From Prevotellaceae bacterium (GTDB lineage: Bacteria; Bacteroidota; Bacteroidia; Bacteroidales; Paludibacteraceae): a stretch of 13,083 nt of DNA. Shown one piece after another: positions 1-7,273 of the stretch. The translations under genes and the position numbers were made by a program. Location of the stretch: assembly GCA_031255055.1 (NCBI GenBank), contig JAIRTG010000134.1, positions 1-13,083 of the forward strand. Direction: 5' to 3'. The stretch's first letter is position 1; every line of letters starts with the position of its first letter. The notes under the pieces were generated by a model, which ran no database searches, was not told where the DNA came from, and was given only the letters and a program-made list of their open reading frames with translations.

Positions 1-111
1 TATATGTGTCAATGTTGATGACTTTATCCCGATTTCGTTTGCAAACTCACTCAACTTCATGTTCTGTAATTCGATGATTTTTTCAACACGTTTTATTTCG
101 TCTATATTCAT
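1..111 (-). CDS. XRE-family helix-turn-helix regulator, N-terminal part only
   Basis: Reading leftward from an ATG at 111-109, an open frame of 37 codons continues off the window edge. Residues 18-37 (MKLSEFANEIGIKSSTLTHI) have the pattern of the first two helices of an XRE/lambda-repressor-type DNA-binding domain: an LSxFAxxIGI helix, a turn, then a recognition helix with S-STL-H. Small Bacteroidota regulators of this class bind operators as dimers, and many belong to mobile or toxin-antitoxin loci, but the partner gene would lie outside the window. A second in-frame ATG exists at 141-139. I prefer 111 because the promoter just upstream would leave only about ten bases of leader before 141. 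The fold is a pattern-based inference. The target and partner are unknown. Confidence 0.72.
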   Translation of the reverse strand, partial: MNIDEIKRVEKIIELQNMKLSEFANEIGIKSSTLTHI

Positions 112-156
112 ATTTTCGATTTTACTTTTGTGAAATACCATTACAAAGAATCGTAG

Positions 157-188
157 CAAAGATATGTAAATAAATTCACAAACGCAAA
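157..188 (-). promoter_or_regulatory. Bacteroidota-type promoter of the XRE regulator
   Basis: On the minus strand, TTTG (188-185) is followed after 20 bases by TATCTTTG (164-157). This fits the primary sigma factor consensus of the phylum, TTTG / TAnnTTTG with 19-21 bases between. Transcription should begin near 150, giving a leader of about 40 bases to the ATG at 111. Confidence 0.6.
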
Positions 189-213
189 CACGCACAATTG
201 TAAACGCAGCACC

Positions 214-245
214 TTGATCGGTTACTTTTGCAAAATTTACTTTTG
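214..245 (+). promoter_or_regulatory. Two tandem TACTTTTG boxes, possible divergent promoter
   Basis: TACTTTTG occurs at 223-230 and again at 238-245 on the plus strand, each matching TAnnTTTG. The second has TTG at 214-216, 21 bases upstream. It would fire rightward, away from the XRE gene, into DNA where I find no gene. It could drive an unannotated RNA, be the relic of a lost gene, or be chance in AT-rich DNA. Confidence 0.3.
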
Positions 246-1273
246 TATGGCCAAATCATGGGTAAAATAATAGTATTCTGTTTATCAATAAATAAAGCAA
301 TTCTACCTATATTAAAGTTACTTTCTAAATAAATAGAATTAATATCGCTTGTTATCAGTATTTTATGTATCAATAATAGAATGAAATACATTCGTAAATT
401 GTTTTTTTCCGAATAAGAGCCAAATCATATTAAGTAAATATCTAACTATTTAATCTAATATACTTATAAACACATAATTAAATAATACTAATCAACGTCT
501 GAATGTCAATATAACAAAGACGAATTACAAATGTACAAGTAGATATATTTGTAAAATTTCAAGTGGTTTATTTTTGTAAATTAATGAAGTTTGAGCGGGG
601 AATATTGTTATTCATAACTGTAAAATACCACTTTGTTTACATTTGTCATAAACAGACTTATCGCATCCTTTTGTGTAATTCCATCTTATTGATTTGAGAA
701 AAAACAGAAGAATTGAGTATTAATAATACCGGAGTATTATTAAAAATTGGGAGAATCAAGGTGATTTATTACCCGTCTGTTACCGGTACTGCATCAACAA
801 TAGGCGTCGGTATACTCTTTTTTGCCGTGAGATATTGCCCATATATTGTCATATAAAACGCCCTGAATGTGAAAGCTATATTTATTCTACATTCCGCGTT
901 ATGTATGGGAACCCATTAACGTATAAACAGTTAAAAAAATCACAAAAAATCACAAAATAACGTCATATTATACTGCGTACAATACCGTTTTGTGTATTCC
1001 AGGCTAAAGGAACAATGTCAGTCGAAAACGAGTCCTTTTTTCGGATTCTCCGGAGAGGATTAACAGATAAGGGAGGATGAGGCAATAAAAATGCTCGTTG
1101 ATTTTTTGTTCTTTGATATAAATATCCTGACGGACAATATACAAAACCATACAGCAATAAGTATAGGACATGAATTTATATGAATACTATTATCTTATTG
1201 ACATTTATAAATGGTTAACAGAACATGAAAATTGTTGTTGCAAACGGCTAAAAACATGTGAAAGAATGAAAAA
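246..1273. other. Gene-free AT-rich stretch
   Basis: About 1 kb in which no open frame on either strand has coding character. The longest are 60-70 codons of low-complexity, AT-driven translation. No tRNA or rRNA is visible. Its only clear structure is the palindrome at 720-743. A direct repeat of AAAAATCACA occurs near 936-956. It may be the remains of a deleted accessory gene. Confidence 0.6.
720..743. repeat. 10-bp AT-rich palindrome
   Basis: TTAATAATAC (720-729), loop CGGA, then GTATTATTAA (734-743) is a perfect inverted repeat. No T-run follows on either strand, so it is a poor intrinsic terminator. It could be a dimeric protein-binding site or simply a hairpin in AT-rich DNA. Confidence 0.4.
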
Positions 1274-1370
1274 GAGGGTGTGTCAAAAGTCTCCTTTTAC
1301 AACGTTATCCAACCTACGATAGTTATAGGAAGGGTAAATGCGGAATTTGGGGGACTTTTGACACACCCTC
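1274..1370. mobile_element. 97-bp MITE-like element with 18-bp terminal inverted repeats
   Basis: GAGGGTGTGTCAAAAGTC (1274-1291) is perfectly repeated in inverted orientation at 1353-1370, enclosing a 61-base AT-rich core with no open frame. Ends that begin with a GGGTGTGTCAAAA motif are, as I recall, common on DDE-transposase insertion sequences in Bacteroidota, so a non-autonomous derivative mobilised in trans is plausible. I see no clear target-site duplication in the flanks. The alternative is a large intergenic hairpin of another origin. Confidence 0.5.
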
Positions 1371-1459
1371 ATCAAAAGTCATTTTTACATTTCTTTTCTC
1401 TTCTGTAGATGCTTGTGAAAGAGGTAAATATGGCATTTGATGACTTTTGATGCAGCCTC
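1371..1459. repeat. Diverged companion of the MITE-like element
   Basis: Directly abutting the previous element, ATCAAAAGTCAT (1371-1382) is inverted at 1440-1451. The stretch 1442-1459, read on the minus strand, matches the terminal repeat of the neighbouring element at 15 of 18 positions. The segment therefore looks like a second, decayed copy or a nested insertion of the same family. Confidence 0.4.
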
Positions 1460-1806
1460 ATGCGGAAATGATACGTTTCCGCGCACGTTTTTTAGTTTTT
1501 TCGGTTACTTTTCATTTTTCTGCACAAGGCAAACAAGAAAAATGTTGGAAGGAAGAGCATGTATAACAGAACCGGCAATAGACGCTTGTTATATGAAATT
1601 GTCCACATTAGCGGACGATTGAATTTCATCGGCATAGACGTAATCATATCTATTGCTGTGACAATCCGTATACAGTCGAAACACGTCCACCCACGTCAAG
1701 CGGATTACGATTGGGCGTGTCTGGATGCGGAATTTTGCTCATAATCGCGGTTTTGAAATTGTCGTGCAGGGGTAAACCGTGATGGAAATTGAGAGAGAAG
1801 CGTTGT
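1460..1806. other. Gene-free stretch downstream of ftsE
   Basis: No convincing gene on either strand. A 7-bp hairpin, GCGGAAA / TTTCCGC, lies at 1462-1482 and is followed on the plus strand by a T-rich run near 1487-1500, which could be a weak rightward terminator. The stretch 1640-1780 is richer in G+C than its surroundings and has a 30-codon minus-strand frame (1650-1742) that I do not recognise. It may be coding debris. Confidence 0.5.
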
Positions 1807-1844
1807 TTTACAAATGTAAATGTTCGGATATTTACATTTGTAAA
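1807..1844 (-). terminator. Perfect 15-bp hairpin at the ftsE 3' end
   Basis: TTTACAAATGTAAAT (1807-1821), an 8-base loop, then its exact inverse (1830-1844). The hairpin includes the last codons and the stop codon of ftsE, and no long T-run follows on the minus strand. It probably protects the transcript's 3' end or terminates weakly. Its symmetry would also suit a protein-binding site. Confidence 0.5.
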
Positions 1845-2533
1845 GCTCCGTCTACTTTCGGAAGATCGCTTTCATCAATCAAATGTTCGTTCTCACATCT
1901 GATAACTCGTCCTGGATATTTTTTTAGCCAGTCCAGATTGTGCGTAGCCATTATAATCGTAGCGCCCGAAAGCCGGATGCTGTATAACAATTCGATTAGC
2001 CCTTCCCCTGTTTGCATATCGAGATTACCTGTTGGCTCGTCGGCGAGAATGATTTCGGGAGAATTGAGCAAAGCACGTGCGATGACAATGCGCTGTTGCT
2101 CGCCTCCCGATAATTGATGAGGCATTTTGTAACCTTTTGTGTGCATCCCAACTTGTTTCAAGACGTCACTAATCTGCTCTTTGATAAGTCGTTTGTCTTT
2201 CCATCCTGTAGCACGGAGTACAAATTCGAGGTTCTGATAAACAGTGCGGTCAATCAGAAGTTGAAAATCTTGAAAAACAATGCCTGTTTTCCGCCTCAAA
2301 AATGGTATTTGCTTTCGCTTGATTTTACGCATGTCATAATCAAATACATTGGCAACACCCGATACAACAGGCGCTTCTCCGTAAAATGATTTGAGTAACG
2401 AACTTTTTCCGCTTCCTACTTTTCCGAGCAGATATATAAATTCACCCCGACGCACTTCAAGGGTTACGCTTTTTAAAATCAATAATTCCTGTTGAACAAT
2501 GTCAACGTCTTTGTACGCGATTAAAGCTCTCAT
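1832..2533 (-). CDS. ftsE: Cell-division ABC ATPase FtsE
   Basis: This 233-residue ABC ATPase carries every nucleotide-binding motif: Walker A GKVGSGKSS (37-45), Q-loop Gln88, signature LSGGEQQR (141-148), Walker B IILADEP (161-167) and H-loop His198. The sequence around FLRRKTGIVFQDFQLL (78-93) is typical of FtsE rather than LolD or generic export ATPases. FtsE pairs with the membrane protein FtsX and, through ATP hydrolysis, controls periplasmic peptidoglycan hydrolases during septation. There is no ftsX next to it. In Bacteroidota ftsX normally lies elsewhere, so this is expected. The length is close to the usual 220-230. The first ATG of the frame fits the start. The gene is divergent from the protease gene. 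FtsE identity is strong; LolD-like function is the only real alternative. Confidence 0.9.
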   Translation of the reverse strand: MRALIAYKDVDIVQQELLILKSVTLEVRRGEFIYLLGKVGSGKSSLLKSFYGEAPVVSGVANVFDYDMRKIKRKQIPFLRRKTGIVFQDFQLLIDRTVYQNLEFVLRATGWKDKRLIKEQISDVLKQVGMHTKGYKMPHQLSGGEQQRIVIARALLNSPEIILADEPTGNLDMQTGEGLIELLYSIRLSGATIIMATHNLDWLKKYPGRVIRCENEHLIDESDLPKVDGALQM

Positions 2534-2574
2534 AAAGATTGAAATATATGTCCTTGTTTAGAAAATAAAAGGCT

Positions 2575-2582
2575 CAAAGTTA
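2575..2582 (-). promoter_or_regulatory. Possible -7 box for ftsE
   Basis: TAACTTTG on the minus strand fits TAnnTTTG and would start transcription about 35 bases before the ftsE ATG. I see no good TTG at the expected distance upstream, so only half the promoter is supported. Confidence 0.35.
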
Positions 2583-2709
2583 ATAAAAACCTGCTTATAT
2601 TCTTGGTTTTTAACCGTATTTATTACCTAACAGAATATTAAACTCGGAATTTTTAGGTTAAATCTTTGATTTTTTATGCTATTGTAATGAAAAAACTTTA
2701 CGTGCTTTT

Positions 2710-2736
2710 TTGTTTAAAAAAATAAATCTACTTTTA
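2710..2736 (+). promoter_or_regulatory. Weak promoter candidate for the protease gene
   Basis: TTG at 2710-2712 and TACTTTTA at 2729-2736 resemble the Bacteroidota -33 and -7 boxes. The spacing of 16 is short and the last base of the -7 box is off consensus. The leader to the ATG at 2780 would be about 37 bases. Confidence 0.3.
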
Positions 2737-2779
2737 CGCCCAAACTCACAATTTAATTACTTATTAAAATCAATTTACC

Positions 2780-5359
2780 ATGAAGAAACTATTCTTTTCT
2801 TTCCTTTTGTTATTTTGCCTCATGGCCGGCTTATTTGCCAAACCGCGAACTGTAAATGAAGCGCTACGCATTGCTAATTCTTTTGTTTTTTCCAATACAA
2901 ATGTATCTAAAAGCAGTAAGGCCCCTGCTCAAAAAGTGAATTTATCTTATGTTCATAGTGAGAAAAAAAGCGTTGATGCGGAGACCGCTTACTACCACGT
3001 TTTTAATTTTGAAAATGATAACGGATTCGTCATTATTTCCGGCGACGACAGAGCAAAAGAAGTATTGGGCTACTCTACAAACGGTCGTTTTGATGTGAAT
3101 AATCTCCCTGAAAATTTTAAATACTGGCTTTCGTGCTATAAAGAAGAACTGAATCTACTGAGTAAACAAAAAGAAGATGAGGGGAACACAGTCGATATTT
3201 TTCAAGCCGAACTTTCGGAAGATAAACCCGATTTTGCGCCGTCGATAGCGCCTCTTATCGAAACAAAATGGGATCAGGGAACTCCATACAATGATTTGTG
3301 TCCGGTTATTCCGAAGGGAAATATCAATGCAGGCAGAAGAACGGTAACGGGTTGCGTTGCAACGGCGATGGCGCAAATAATGAAATACCATGAATGGCCT
3401 GAAGTCGGACATAATTTAGGAACAACCATTCCGGCATACGTATCAAAGCCTTATAATATTAGTATGCCGGCAACATCGGTAGCCGATTACGACTGGAGTT
3501 TAATGACGAATACGTATGGCGCTTCAAGTTCGGATGCACAAAAGGCGGAAATTGCCAAATTGATGTATCACTGCGGACTTAGTGTTCAAATGAACTATGC
3601 ACCTTCCAGTGAAGCGGCAACAGCAAAAGTTGCCGGCGTTTTATCCACTTATTTCGGATACGACCCCAATCACGATTTGGTTTACAGAGAATATTGTTCC
3701 ACGCAGGAGTGGATAAGAACTATAAAAGAAGAATTGAATAATAACCGTCCTGTGTTGCACAGCGGCAGTTCTTCGGGCGGAGGACACGCTTTTATTTGTG
3801 ACGGATATGACGAAAACGGACTTTTCCACTTCAATTGGGGTTGGAGCGGAATGTCCGACGGCTATTTTGAAATCTCCGCATTAAATCCGAGCTCGCTTGG
3901 AATCGGCGGAGGAACAGGCGGATATAATACACTACAGGCTATTTTAATCGGAGTGCAAAAACCGACTGCAACATCCACACCCTCTCCTCTCAAAATGGGA
4001 TTTGCAAGCATTGATGTTGACAAAACATCCGTCAACATTGCCAACAGTGAAAAGGTTAATATCACAACTACCCGACTTCAAAACATCTGTTCCAATTATA
4101 TTGATTTATCCCATATCGGAGTAGTTTTATTGGATTCGGATGATAATATAATAAAATACACTACTTTTCATCCTGCTAATAATATAGGCCCCACATCATT
4201 CTATCAGGTAGTACCTTTTAATAATTATGCTTTTGACGCTAATTTGGCGGATGGAGCCTATAAAATAGTTCCCGGATACAGTTTAAAATCGGATCCGAAC
4301 ACAGGAATACGTATGTTTGGGAAAGAGGGAGGTGTTAAACATCTCAATGTAAAGGTAGAAAACGGAGTGGCGACTTTCTCAAAATCAACAGAAGGCTTAC
4401 CGGTATTAACAAAAGGTGATATAAATGTTGTCGGCAATCTTTATCAGGGCAAATATTTCAAAATAAACGTCGACATTACCAATACCGGAGCAGGCGAGTA
4501 TAATTCCAATATTGTGGTATATTTTGTAAACCGTAGTAATAATGCGATTTCTGCTATTCCAATCAATGATCCTGTATATATCTCTCCGGGTGAAACAAAA
4601 TCAATGGAATATATGGAAAAAATGCCGAACACATTAACTCCCGGAGGTTATTATTTAGCCATCATGTACGATCCGGACAATAACAGGCCGGTATTCACAA
4701 CGGCTATGAGACTTGGAGACGCAATTGAGGTTGAAATTTTGCCGGCGCCGGCTACCGGTAAAATTCAAAATAAAGATAATCAAGTGATCTATTTCCCCGA
4801 AAAAGAAAGCGACAAAGTATATAAAGTATATCAGGATGATGTGAACTTTTATGCGGAGTTGAAAGAAATTGCCGGTGGATATTTTGAAGATGTTTTGGCA
4901 GCAGAGATTTTTCATACTGACAATACCCATGCGGCAACCCTCGGAAATGCACTTGTTATGTTAACACCCAATGAAGAAAAATTGCTGCATATAAAAGGTT
5001 CATTGATGGGACTTGAGGCGGGAAAAGAATATCAGGCGTGTTTATGGGCCATCAAACAGGCTTCGTGGAGTATCCGGTTTAAACTTTATGCTCCCAAAGG
5101 CTCCGATATAGCGCAAACTTCAGTTGGCGGTATCACCATTTATCCAAACCCTGTTGCCGGAAACGCTTTATATTTGAGGTCGGATGATGTTGTAAATTCC
5201 GTCCAAATCTTCGATCTATCAGGTAAAAAACTGCTAAGCATGAATGTCGCTCAAAGCGGTGTAATCAACATACCGGTTGGAGACGTCGAAAGTGGTTTAT
5301 ACATCCTTCGGGCCGAAACCAAAGATGGCGCTAAGACGATGAAGTTCAGCAAGAGATAA
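2780..5359 (+). CDS. Secreted C10-family cysteine protease (streptopain/interpain-like) with T9SS tail
   Basis: An 859-residue secreted protease. Residues 1-20 are a classical signal peptide (MKK, hydrophobic run, ending LFA). Residues ~21-150 resemble the inhibitory propeptide of C10 peptidases, with the typical FVIISGDDRAKEVLGYS segment. The catalytic domain (~165-395) has the nucleophile Cys192 in TGCVATAMAQIM, His336 in GGGHAF, and Asn352/Trp353 in HFNWGWSG, the residue order of streptococcal SpeB. Residues ~400-775 look like beta-sandwich modules. The last ~78 residues begin TIYPNP (788-791 is YPNP) and end in basic residues, the pattern of a type IX secretion sorting domain, so the protein should be released or anchored at the cell surface. 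Length and layout match interpain A of Prevotella intermedia and PrtT of Porphyromonas, which cleave host proteins. The substrate here is unknown. A lipoprotein gene follows after 9 bases, probably co-transcribed. Confidence 0.93.
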   Translation: MKKLFFSFLLLFCLMAGLFAKPRTVNEALRIANSFVFSNTNVSKSSKAPAQKVNLSYVHSEKKSVDAETAYYHVFNFENDNGFVIISGDDRAKEVLGYSTNGRFDVNNLPENFKYWLSCYKEELNLLSKQKEDEGNTVDIFQAELSEDKPDFAPSIAPLIETKWDQGTPYNDLCPVIPKGNINAGRRTVTGCVATAMAQIMKYHEWPEVGHNLGTTIPAYVSKPYNISMPATSVADYDWSLMTNTYGASSSDAQKAEIAKLMYHCGLSVQMNYAPSSEAATAKVAGVLSTYFGYDPNHDLVYREYCSTQEWIRTIKEELNNNRPVLHSGSSSGGGHAFICDGYDENGLFHFNWGWSGMSDGYFEISALNPSSLGIGGGTGGYNTLQAILIGVQKPTATSTPSPLKMGFASIDVDKTSVNIANSEKVNITTTRLQNICSNYIDLSHIGVVLLDSDDNIIKYTTFHPANNIGPTSFYQVVPFNNYAFDANLADGAYKIVPGYSLKSDPNTGIRMFGKEGGVKHLNVKVENGVATFSKSTEGLPVLTKGDINVVGNLYQGKYFKINVDITNTGAGEYNSNIVVYFVNRSNNAISAIPINDPVYISPGETKSMEYMEKMPNTLTPGGYYLAIMYDPDNNRPVFTTAMRLGDAIEVEILPAPATGKIQNKDNQVIYFPEKESDKVYKVYQDDVNFYAELKEIAGGYFEDVLAAEIFHTDNTHAATLGNALVMLTPNEEKLLHIKGSLMGLEAGKEYQACLWAIKQASWSIRFKLYAPKGSDIAQTSVGGITIYPNPVAGNALYLRSDDVVNSVQIFDLSGKKLLSMNVAQSGVINIPVGDVESGLYILRAETKDGAKTMKFSKR

Positions 5360-5368
5360 GGTTGATGT

Positions 5369-5971
5369 ATGAAAAATCTATTGACGATATTGATAATGTC
5401 TTTGCTGTTGGTTTTCCTGTTTTCGTGCAGGGGAAGTCGGAAAACCACAGCTAATACGCATCAGGGAAATAAAAATGATACTATTGTTCTTATTTCCGTA
5501 TCCGAACAGATGATGACACAAAATTTAACGGCCTCGCAAGGCCCGCCGGCAATTGTATATAAAACAGCGGCGGATTTCAGCGATTATATTCCTGTGATAA
5601 TGAACAGGAAAAAAACGGAAATAATCTCTTATCCTGCCCCTTCCGACATCTATTATGAGGGCAGGTTGGCGAAGCCGACGGTTCTGAAAAACGCTTATTT
5701 GCTTGACAATCGCGGGATAGATGAAAATGTTGTTTTTCTAAATTACACATACGAAGAGTACAGCCTGATGGACAGCGCTCCGACTTTATCGGAAATGAAG
5801 AATAACATCAAAGAAAAATATCCTTTGCTCGAAATGCTTCACTGTGGCGTGAGGCATCAATATACAGACATTGTGAATGAATTGAATGAGTTAATCGACA
5901 AAGGTTTTCCGGGTTGTAGTGTTATCTATTCCCGACCGCAATTGAAATTATCGAATATGCCGACCGAATAG
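5369..5971 (+). CDS. Lipoprotein of unknown function, co-transcribed with the C10 protease
   Basis: A 200-residue protein starting with a lipoprotein signal: MKN, a hydrophobic stretch, then a lipobox LFSC with the acylated Cys at position 20. The residues after Cys20 are basic (RGSRK) and lack the acidic run that exports Bacteroidota lipoproteins to the surface, so it probably stays facing the periplasm. The mature part has no motif I can assign. It contains YPAPSDIYYEGRL (around 90-102) and YLLDNRGI (around 110-117), which look like a compact conserved core, and Cys residues near 160 and 184. It starts 9 bases after the protease stop, so the two are likely one transcript. C10 proteases in Streptococcus and Bacteroides can be followed by inhibitor genes, but I see no resemblance here to the protease propeptide, so an inhibitor role is only a hypothesis. 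Confidence 0.8.
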   Translation: MKNLLTILIMSLLLVFLFSCRGSRKTTANTHQGNKNDTIVLISVSEQMMTQNLTASQGPPAIVYKTAADFSDYIPVIMNRKKTEIISYPAPSDIYYEGRLAKPTVLKNAYLLDNRGIDENVVFLNYTYEEYSLMDSAPTLSEMKNNIKEKYPLLEMLHCGVRHQYTDIVNELNELIDKGFPGCSVIYSRPQLKLSNMPTE

Positions 5972-5992
5972 CAATTATTCAAAAAGCAAACA

Positions 5993-6054
5993 CAATTTCC
6001 TCCGGATTTGACAGTTTCGGTTTTCTGCGAAAATCGGTCAATTCCGGAGGATTG
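5993..6054. repeat. Long imperfect hairpin between convergent units
   Basis: The arm TCCTCCGGATTTGAC (5998-6012) pairs with GTCAATTCCGGAGGA (6037-6051) with one mismatch. The pairing extends outward through CAAT/ATTG, and inside through CGGTTTTC/GAAAATCG around a TGC loop. It lies 20 bases after the lipoprotein stop and could end that transcript, but there is no T-run on either strand. It is contiguous with the intron fragment and may be the intron's own domain I stem (the arm carrying the exon-binding loop). Confidence 0.5.
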
Positions 6055-6055
6055 T

Positions 6056-6217
6056 AAGCCTTATATGATGCTCGTGTTCCTCAGACCGGAACTTTGCCTC
6101 CGGCTTCTTTCGGATTCCCCTCGCGGTGGACACCCTTGCCTTCTGCTAACGGTTGGTGGCTACATACCCCCGTAACGGACTTGCACCGTCGAGTCCGGTG
6201 TTCGCAGACGGATACAC
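6056..6217 (-). mobile_element. Group IIC intron, 5' domain I fragment (truncated, no maturase)
   Basis: Read on the minus strand from 6217, the sequence starts GTGTATCC, a group II-like 5' end, and runs through conserved domain I segments: GGTGCAAGTCC, AGGCAAGGGTGTCC, GGAATCCGAAAGAAGC, CCGGAGGCAAAG, and CCGGTCTGAGGAACACGA followed by ATCATATAAGGC. These are close to the Oceanobacillus iheyensis group IIC intron as I remember it. The fragment begins immediately after the T-tract of the HIT terminator and in the same orientation, the known insertion preference of group IIC introns. The hairpin at 5993-6054 may be its continuation. Nothing resembling the reverse transcriptase-maturase gene, or domains V and VI, is present: the lipoprotein gene ends at 5971. 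It is therefore an inactive remnant, unless served in trans. Confidence 0.8.
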
Positions 6218-6218
6218 C

Positions 6219-6251
6219 AAAAAAAAGCTATCTCTGTGTTTTAGAGATAGC
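6219..6251 (-). terminator. Rho-independent terminator of the greA-HIT operon
   Basis: On the minus strand, GCTATCTCT, a 7-base loop and AGAGATAGC form a perfect 9-bp stem followed by eight Ts (6226-6219). It lies 25 bases beyond the HIT gene stop codon. The intron fragment starts right after the T-run. Confidence 0.9.
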
Positions 6252-6276
6252 CTGAACAAGTGTTATGTCGACCTGC

Positions 6277-6672
6277 TTATTTGAATTGTTGCTGGATTGA
6301 TGCGGCAATTTTTTGCATTTCTTCTGCTTCGGGTTTTAGTTTCGGATTGGCAAAATTCATATCGCTTTCTTTTTGTATCGGTATCAGGTGCACGTGCGTG
6401 TGCGGCACCTGAAGGCCAATCACGGCAAGACCGATACGTACGCACGGAACGGCTTTTTCTATTGCTTTTGCCACACGTTTCGAGAAAAGAATCAATCCGC
6501 TCAGCGAGGCATCGTCCAAATTAAAAATATAGTCTTCCTCCGTTTTCGGAACCACAAGTGTATGTCCTTTAGTCAGTGGGCTGATGTCCAGGAAGGCATA
6601 ATAATGTTCATCTTCTGCTATTTTATAGCTTGGTATTTCGCCCGCGATGATTTTACCGAATATTGTTGCCAT
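6277..6672 (-). CDS. HIT (histidine triad) nucleotide hydrolase/transferase family protein
   Basis: A 131-residue HIT-superfamily protein of the HinT branch. It opens with ATIFGKIIAGEIPSYKI, the usual start of this family, has FLDISPLTKGHTLVVPK (27-43), and the active-site triad HTHVHLIP with His91, His93 and His95, the central histidine being the nucleophile that forms the nucleotidyl intermediate. Family members hydrolyse adenosine 5'-phosphoramidate-type substrates in the cytoplasm; the physiological substrate in Bacteroidota is not known. Size is normal. It lies 42 bases downstream of greA on the same strand with a strong terminator behind it, so the two form an operon. The start is the first ATG, and the ATIFGKI opening supports it. 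Confidence 0.93.
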   Translation of the reverse strand: MATIFGKIIAGEIPSYKIAEDEHYYAFLDISPLTKGHTLVVPKTEEDYIFNLDDASLSGLILFSKRVAKAIEKAVPCVRIGLAVIGLQVPHTHVHLIPIQKESDMNFANPKLKPEAEEMQKIAASIQQQFK

Positions 6673-6714
6673 ATTTGTTGATGTCGGTTGATGTTAAAAT
6701 AATGTTTTCCGAGT

Positions 6715-7185
6715 CTATAATGAAATGTCGAGTATTTCAAATTCGATGCTTCCGGAAGGTGTTATGATTTGTGCTTTTTCTCCTATTTTTTTACCGAGCA
6801 ATCCTTTTGCAATGGGTGTTGTCACCGAAAGTTTTCCTTTTTTCAGGTTTGCTTCGCTTTCCGACACGATCATATACGACATTTCCTGTGCGTTTTTGGT
6901 GTTTCTGATTTTGACGCGGGTCAATATCTGGACTTCGTCGGTACTGATTTTCGATTCATCGATTATACGCGCCGATGCGATAGTTTCCTTCAACTGTGCG
7001 ATCTTCATTTCGAGCAGTCCCTGCGCTTCCTTTGCCGCGTCATATTCGGCATTTTCAGAGAGGTCGCCCTTATCGCGGGCTTCGGCTATCTGCCTCGAAA
7101 TTGCCGGTCGCTGAATACTTTCAAGTTCATTTAGTTCGTCTATCAGCTTTTGATAACCGTCTTGGGTCATATAAATTACTCCCAT
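6715..7185 (-). CDS. greA: Transcription elongation factor GreA
   Basis: At 156 residues it matches the usual GreA length (about 157). The N-terminal coiled-coil hairpin (~1-75) carries the acidic tip DLSENAEYDAAKE, with Asp41 and Glu44 at the same numbers as the catalytic-tip residues of Escherichia coli GreA. The C-terminal FKBP-like half ends in TPIAKGLLGKKIGEKAQI and a closing beta strand. GreA enters the RNA polymerase secondary channel and stimulates transcript cleavage, rescuing backtracked complexes. The start at 7185 (MGVIYMTQDGY) gives the Asp41/Glu44 register; an internal Met6 is possible but would shorten the first helix. It is the first gene of the greA-HIT operon. Its leader of about 80 bases holds a terminator-like hairpin (7214-7243), suggesting attenuation. 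Confidence 0.95.
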   Translation of the reverse strand: MGVIYMTQDGYQKLIDELNELESIQRPAISRQIAEARDKGDLSENAEYDAAKEAQGLLEMKIAQLKETIASARIIDESKISTDEVQILTRVKIRNTKNAQEMSYMIVSESEANLKKGKLSVTTPIAKGLLGKKIGEKAQIITPSGSIEFEILDISL

Positions 7186-7213
7186 TTGTTTTTCGTTTAA
7201 AGTTTAACAATAA

Positions 7214-7243
7214 CAAAAAGAATTCCGACAGTTGTTGCCGGAA
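7214..7243 (-). promoter_or_regulatory. Terminator-like hairpin in the greA leader
   Basis: On the minus strand TTCCGGCA, loop ACAAC, TGTCGGAA form an 8-bp stem with one G-U pair (7243-7223), followed by TTCTTTTTG. It lies between the greA promoter and start codon, where it could end part of the transcripts. If the promoter call at 7274-7302 is wrong, it would instead be the terminator of the gene upstream. Confidence 0.5.
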
Positions 7244-7273
7244 CTCTCCTTCGCTTGGTGATAAATTCGTTTG

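Noticed and set aside
761..856. Short plus-strand frame starting GTG, 31 residues, hydrophobic middle (VGILFFAV)
   Set aside because: Too short, non-ATG start, no promoter at a fitting distance and no recognisable family. Kept only as possible debris of a lost gene.
963..1157. Minus-strand frame of 64 codons
   Set aside because: The translation is low in coding character, with no promoter and no motif.
1650..1742. Minus-strand 30-residue frame starting MSKIPHPDTP
   Set aside because: It has no promoter box and lies beyond the ftsE hairpin. Composition looks coding-like, but nothing else supports a gene.
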